Part shown: positions 6,490-8,951 of the stretch, piece after piece | Numbering within the stretch: position 1 is the stretch's first letter | Layout of the letters: each line of letters opens with the position of its first letter | From: Gordoniibacillus chartarius | Lineage (GTDB): Bacteria; Bacillota; Bacilli; Paenibacillales; NBRC-103111 | Reading direction: 5' to 3' | DNA: 8,951 nucleotides | Assembly (NCBI RefSeq): GCF_042432825.1 | Contig: NZ_JBHLWN010000072.1 | Coordinates: forward strand, 1 to 8,951 | Program-made: the position numbers and the translations under genes | The notes under the pieces: model-generated | Seen by the model: only the letters and a program-made list of their open reading frames with translations | Databases searched by the model: none | Told to the model about the DNA's origin: nothing

Positions 6490-6921
6490 TTATTGCGAAT
6501 TCGCTTTCGCCTGCTCGATGAAGGCGTTCACGGCGCTCGATGCGCTCATTTGGAACGATTGGCCCATGAATGTTACCGTCACTTGATCCGAGCCCGCCTT
6601 GCCTTCCACCTTCAGGCTTTTTGTCGTAATCGCAAACGAGCCGTCCTTGTTCGCGGTAAACTTCGCTTCCTTCGCCTCGTCTTGAAACGCCTTCACCGCT
6701 TGCGCCTGCACTTCTTCCGCTACCTTCTGCCCGACAGAGGCTCCGATCGACGCCAGCTGGTCCGTGTAATTGACGCCGTATACCGCAAGTCCCGCCAGCA
6801 AAGCGAGAACGATCACCCATTTCACGACCGTCTTGACGACTCTGACAACGATGAATAATACAACCAGTGCTCCGGCAAGCAAATACCATTGTTCTTGTGC
6901 AAACGCCACCCATTGATCCAT
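6490..6921 (-). CDS. Small membrane protein with exported C-terminal domain, unknown function
   Basis: A 143-residue protein I do not recognise. Two hydrophobic helices (about 12-28 and 35-50) form a hairpin joined by a short basic loop (Arg27, Lys30, Lys34). The loop should be cytoplasmic and the C-terminal ~90 residues outside. That part has a charged helical region (about 60-86, Gln/Glu/Lys/Ala-rich), a probable beta region (87-125) and a final short helix ending in Gln and Lys residues. The start at 6921 is supported by AAGGGGTG about 8 bases upstream. It precedes the transglutaminase-like gene on the same strand, with no terminator between, so a shared envelope function is plausible. A role as substrate or partner of that enzyme is only a guess. 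Confidence 0.8.
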   Translation of the reverse strand: MDQWVAFAQEQWYLLAGALVVLFIVVRVVKTVVKWVIVLALLAGLAVYGVNYTDQLASIGASVGQKVAEEVQAQAVKAFQDEAKEAKFTANKDGSFAITTKSLKVEGKAGSDQVTVTFMGQSFQMSASSAVNAFIEQAKANSQ

Positions 6922-6996
6922 TCGTGCAGCACCCCTTCGTTCGTATGGTTACAAAAGTATGTTATAAGTCTTTCCACATTTTACTATAGCGAAGCA

Positions 6997-7152
6997 TTAT
7001 TGTTCATCTCTTTTTTTCCGCAGCTGCTCCAGCTTCCGCTGAATATCGCTTTCGCGGCTACGATTCATTGTCGACCTGCGGAACGTATGGCGCAACCGGA
7101 AAATAACGGTAACGACGATGACCGCAATGATAATGATTTCGATCCGATCCAT
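6997..7152 (-). CDS. Predicted 51-residue single-helix membrane protein
   Basis: A small protein of unknown function. The N-terminus MDRIE is followed by one strongly hydrophobic Ile/Val-rich helix (about 4-22), then a basic, highly charged tail of about 28 residues rich in Arg, Lys and Glu that should be cytoplasmic and may be helical. A longer version could start at ATG 7179, but that has no ribosome binding site; ATG 7152 has GAGG (7164-7167) 11 bases upstream. It lies 75 bases before the 143-residue membrane protein gene on the same strand and may be cotranscribed with it. It is divergent from the MFS gene. Short length and the lack of a known family keep confidence moderate. Confidence 0.55.
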   Translation of the reverse strand: MDRIEIIIIAVIVVTVIFRLRHTFRRSTMNRSRESDIQRKLEQLRKKRDEQ

Positions 7153-7203
7153 TGGGCGATGCGCCTCGTTTCTGTTCATAATTTTCGAAATGCCGCCGCG
7201 AAT

Positions 7204-7231
7204 TTGTGTCTTTTTGCCGGACTCGTACTAT
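7204..7231 (+). promoter_or_regulatory. Weak promoter candidate for the MFS gene
   Basis: TTGTGT (7204-7209) and TACTAT (7226-7231) are separated by 16 bases. The -35 matches the sigma-A consensus at 3 of 6 positions and the -10 at 4 of 6. It is the best site I see in the divergent gap between the small minus-strand protein and the transporter, but it is weak. Confidence 0.25.
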
Positions 7232-7294
7232 CCGTAAGACAAGCCGCGTAGATTTGAAGATAGAGAAAATCGCGAGCCTCTGCTCGTCATGCGG

Positions 7295-7300
7295 AAAGGA
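7295..7300 (+). promoter_or_regulatory. Ribosome binding site deciding the MFS start
   Basis: AAAGGA lies 9 bases before GTG 7310. The in-frame ATG at 7289 is upstream of this site and has no ribosome binding site of its own, so GTG 7310 is the likely start. Confidence 0.65.
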
Positions 7301-7309
7301 AGTGGGCCG

Positions 7310-8497
7310 GTGAAAACGGCGATCTGGCTCTATTTGTTCATGTTTGTGGCGATCTTCGATCTGCACGCGCAATATCCGATTTTATCACCGTTCGCCTTGT
7401 CTCTCGGGGCCACCCCATCGTTCATTGGACTCATTCTAGGCGTGTATTCGATCACGCATTTGCCGGGCAATCTGATTGCCGGTTACGGCGTAGACAAGTA
7501 CGGCAGCAAAGCGTTTATTATCGGCAGCCTGATTGTAGCAGGGATCGTCCTTATTTTTCAATCGATGGTGACGGATCCGTGGCAGTTGCTATTCGTCCGT
7601 TCGATCAGCGGCTTCGTGCTCGCTTTCTTATCCCCGGCTTGTATGTCGCTGCTCGCCCGTATCGCGCGCGACCGCATCCAGCAGGGAAAGCTGATGGCCG
7701 GCAACGGCATGGTCCATACGCTCGCCTCCGTCGTATCGCCCGCCGCGGGAGCATATCTCGTCTCCAAGCTCGGCTTTACGACAGCGTTTACCGTACTTGG
7801 CTGGGGGCTGATTATTACGGGAGTGCTCGCGATCTTCGGGGTAAGAGAGCACCGCAGCAGCCAGACGAACGATAAGGGGATGATATCCGGCGAAGGGGCG
7901 CACTCGCTCCCGGACCGGACGGATGACGGTGCCGGGGAGACAGGCGTCCGGCCGGATGGCATGCCTTCCATCCCCTGGTTGTTTTACTCCATACCGTTAG
8001 CGTTATCATGCTCGCAGGGCATTTTGTTTTTCGAGCTGCCCTTGCTCAAGCAGTCGATGGGCTCGATTCTCACTTCCGGCGTACTGTTTTCCCTTGTCAG
8101 CCTCGGTGCGTTAGTGACGCTGAGCCTGATGTTTCTAAATCGCGTTTCCCCGTTTTCCAGAACGGTGTTCGGCTCTTTGGCGCTTGCGCTCGTATTTTTC
8201 GGCATGGCCGTAGGCTGGCCGATCCCGCTCCATCTGTCGTTGTTCATGCTCGGTATGGCCAAGGGCGTCGTGTATCCGGCTATTGCTTCCCTGTTAGCGG
8301 CAATCACGAGCAGCAAACGGTACGGCCGTGTGTTCTCCTTGCTGTCCATCGCCTATTCGATCGGCGCTTTCTTGGGACCGCTGATCGCCGGTCATACCCG
8401 CGACATGATATCGCCTTATTTCATCGCCTTCTTCGTCTTGATGCTGGCACTTGTCATGCTGCCGCTCCGAACCTTCCTTCGTCCGGAGCCTGCGTGA
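7310..8497 (+). CDS. Major facilitator superfamily transporter
   Basis: A 395-residue integral membrane transporter, probably a proton-coupled exporter of the drug/metabolite (DHA1-like) type; the substrate is unknown. About 12 hydrophobic helices are visible, the first beginning right after the GTG start. A motif-A-like GYGVDKYGSK (about 58-67) joins helices 2 and 3. Helix 5 has SPAAGAYL, resembling motif C, and helix 11 has GAFLGPLIAG. The central cytoplasmic loop (about 178-221) is long and hydrophilic, rich in Gly, Asp, Ser and Arg. GTG 7310 is chosen over ATG 7289 because AAAGGA (7295-7300) precedes it at proper spacing and the extra seven residues are not hydrophobic. It is divergent from the minus-strand genes and appears monocistronic. 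A small stem around its stop codon (8485-8490 with 8500-8505) has no T-tract. Confidence 0.88.
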   Translation: MKTAIWLYLFMFVAIFDLHAQYPILSPFALSLGATPSFIGLILGVYSITHLPGNLIAGYGVDKYGSKAFIIGSLIVAGIVLIFQSMVTDPWQLLFVRSISGFVLAFLSPACMSLLARIARDRIQQGKLMAGNGMVHTLASVVSPAAGAYLVSKLGFTTAFTVLGWGLIITGVLAIFGVREHRSSQTNDKGMISGEGAHSLPDRTDDGAGETGVRPDGMPSIPWLFYSIPLALSCSQGILFFELPLLKQSMGSILTSGVLFSLVSLGALVTLSLMFLNRVSPFSRTVFGSLALALVFFGMAVGWPIPLHLSLFMLGMAKGVVYPAIASLLAAITSSKRYGRVFSLLSIAYSIGAFLGPLIAGHTRDMISPYFIAFFVLMLALVMLPLRTFLRPEPA

Positions 8498-8557
8498 TCG
8501 GCTCCCTGCACCAAAGAGGGCAAACGTCCAATCGTTTCGGCTTGGGTATTCGCACAG

Positions 8558-8584
8558 ACGAACCTCCGCTCCCCGCATAAGATA
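8558..8584 (+). promoter_or_regulatory. Candidate sigma-K (mother-cell sporulation) promoter
   Basis: CATAAGATA (8576-8584) fits the sigma-K -10 pattern CATAnnnTA. AC at 8558-8559 lies 16 bases upstream, close to the reported -35 (AC) spacing. It would start transcription about 38 bases before the tiny YjcZ-like gene. The consensus is short, so chance matches occur; the position before a sporulation-type gene raises its value. Confidence 0.4.
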
Positions 8585-8629
8585 ATAGTGTCAAATGACC
8601 ATTGCCTTTGCGAAAGGAGCGGATTTTCC

Positions 8630-8743
8630 ATGGCGGCTGTTGCAGAAGCAGGTGTAGGCTTCGGCGTTTTCTGGACGTCGACAGGCACAATTTTGGTGCT
8701 GTACATCCTTCTCGTCATCATATTGAGGATGTTCTGGGTATAG
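8630..8743 (+). CDS. Tiny YjcZ-like sporulation-associated membrane protein
   Basis: A 37-residue protein, too short for usual gene-length cut-offs. A Gly/Ala-rich N-terminus (MAAVAEAGVGFGVFW) is followed by TSTG and one hydrophobic helix (about 20-32, ILVLYILLVIIL), ending RMFWV. This layout, a Gly-rich head plus an LVLxILLVII-type helix and an aromatic C-terminus, matches the YjcZ family of very small sporulation proteins in Bacillus and Paenibacillus, whose role is not well defined. AAAGGAG (8613-8619) lies 10 bases before the ATG, a candidate sigma-K promoter lies at 8558-8584, and a hairpin terminator follows at 8761. It lies 132 bases after the MFS gene and appears to be its own transcription unit. 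Family membership is judged from sequence resemblance only. Confidence 0.75.
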   Translation: MAAVAEAGVGFGVFWTSTGTILVLYILLVIILRMFWV

Positions 8744-8760
8744 GCCGGAAGGCCACTTCG

Positions 8761-8798
8761 CAAGCGGGCGGGACTCGTTCCCGGCCGCTTGTTTGCGT
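8761..8798 (+). terminator. Hairpin terminator after the YjcZ-like gene
   Basis: CAAGCGG (8761-8767) pairs with CCGCTTG (8785-8791). After one G-G mismatch, CGGGA pairs with TCCCG, leaving a 5-base loop. The stem starts 17 bases after the stop codon. The tail TTTGCGTT has few T residues, so termination may be partial. Confidence 0.6.
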
Positions 8799-8822
8799 TG
8801 AAGATGCGACAGACATTTCGAC

Positions 8823-8836
8823 ATTTCCCGGGAAAT
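8823..8836. promoter_or_regulatory. 14-base perfect palindrome, possible operator
   Basis: ATTTCCCGGGAAAT is a perfect palindrome. Its left half overlaps a tandem pair of ACATTTC (8813-8819 and 8821-8827), so the half-site TTTC appears twice directly and once inverted. It lies 15 bases upstream of the -35 of the promoter-like site at 8852-8880. Such a site could bind a dimeric regulator of the next gene; no regulator is named by the sequence. Confidence 0.4.
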
Positions 8837-8851
8837 CGTTGCATATCTGCA

Positions 8852-8880
8852 TTACTAGCTCCAGCGTATTGCGGTATACT
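8852..8880 (+). promoter_or_regulatory. Promoter candidate for a gene at the right edge
   Basis: TATACT (8875-8880) is a good -10. TTACTA (8852-8857), 17 bases upstream, is a poor -35 with 3 of 6 matches. ATACT (8876-8880) and AGTAT (8884-8888) form a small inverted repeat over the -10 and the likely start site. A strong ribosome binding sequence follows at 8931, supporting transcription to the right. Confidence 0.4.
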
Positions 8881-8930
8881 AACAGTATCGATAGAGGCTC
8901 GGAATTAAGCAGGTGTTCTGAGTCTGAATG

Positions 8931-8951
8931 AGGGGTGAATGAGGCAGAAGC
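8931..8951 (+). promoter_or_regulatory. Ribosome binding site of a gene starting at or beyond the right edge
   Basis: AGGGGTGA (8931-8938) is a strong Shine-Dalgarno match. The ATG at 8939-8941 directly abuts it and is too close for efficient initiation, so the true start probably lies just past the window, where GAGG (8941-8944) could also contribute. No protein can be named from the bases present. Confidence 0.4.

Noticed and set aside
6937..6962. Possible sigma-E-like promoter (ATA ... CATACGAA) upstream of the 143-residue protein
   Set aside because: Spacing is about 15 bases, shorter than usual, the -10 has mismatches, and transcription would begin almost on the ribosome binding site.
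8485..8505. GGAGCC / GGCTCC hairpin at the end of the MFS gene as a terminator
   Set aside because: The 6-pair stem overlaps the stop codon and has no T-tract after it, so termination is not supported.

Overview
The window looks like chromosomal DNA from a GC-rich, endospore-forming Firmicute, most likely a member of the Paenibacillaceae (Paenibacillus or a close relative). This rests on strong AGGAGG-type ribosome binding sites, an AsnB and a class B penicillin-binding protein of the kind found in Bacillus, a tiny hydrophobic protein resembling the YjcZ sporulation family, and moderately high GC. No rRNA, tRNA, CRISPR array, insertion sequence or phage gene is visible.

Left part, minus strand (1-5260). 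asnB (86-1975) encodes a glutamine-hydrolysing asparagine synthetase-type amidotransferase with its own extended -10 promoter. Upstream lies a 359-base gap holding that promoter, three imperfect tandem copies of a roughly 50-base repeat, and the terminator of the next unit. That unit is a two-gene operon, transcribed towards asnB: a HAD-family hydrolase (4475-5194) followed 31 bases later by a class B penicillin-binding protein (2335-4443).

Middle part, minus strand (5252-7152). A good intrinsic terminator closes a second operon. It contains a small membrane protein with an exported C-terminal domain (6490-6921) and then a four-helix, CvpA-like membrane anchor fused to a transglutaminase-like domain with an intact Cys-His-Asp triad (5299-6435). 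A 51-residue single-helix membrane protein (6997-7152) may lead this operon.

Right part, plus strand (7310-8951). It holds an MFS transporter starting at GTG 7310, a 37-residue YjcZ-like protein (8630-8743) behind a candidate sigma-K promoter and followed by a hairpin terminator, then a 14-base perfect palindrome and a promoter-like site that seem to belong to a gene starting at or just past the right edge.

Several products act at the envelope: the PBP makes peptide cross-links, AsnB homologues in Bacillus amidate meso-diaminopimelate in peptidoglycan, and the transglutaminase-like protein is predicted to work outside the membrane. That link is an inference from family knowledge and proximity. 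I see no clear sign of a new defence or mobile system. The most interesting items are the overlooked tiny gene, the tandem intergenic repeats, the membrane transglutaminase pair and the palindrome near the right edge.
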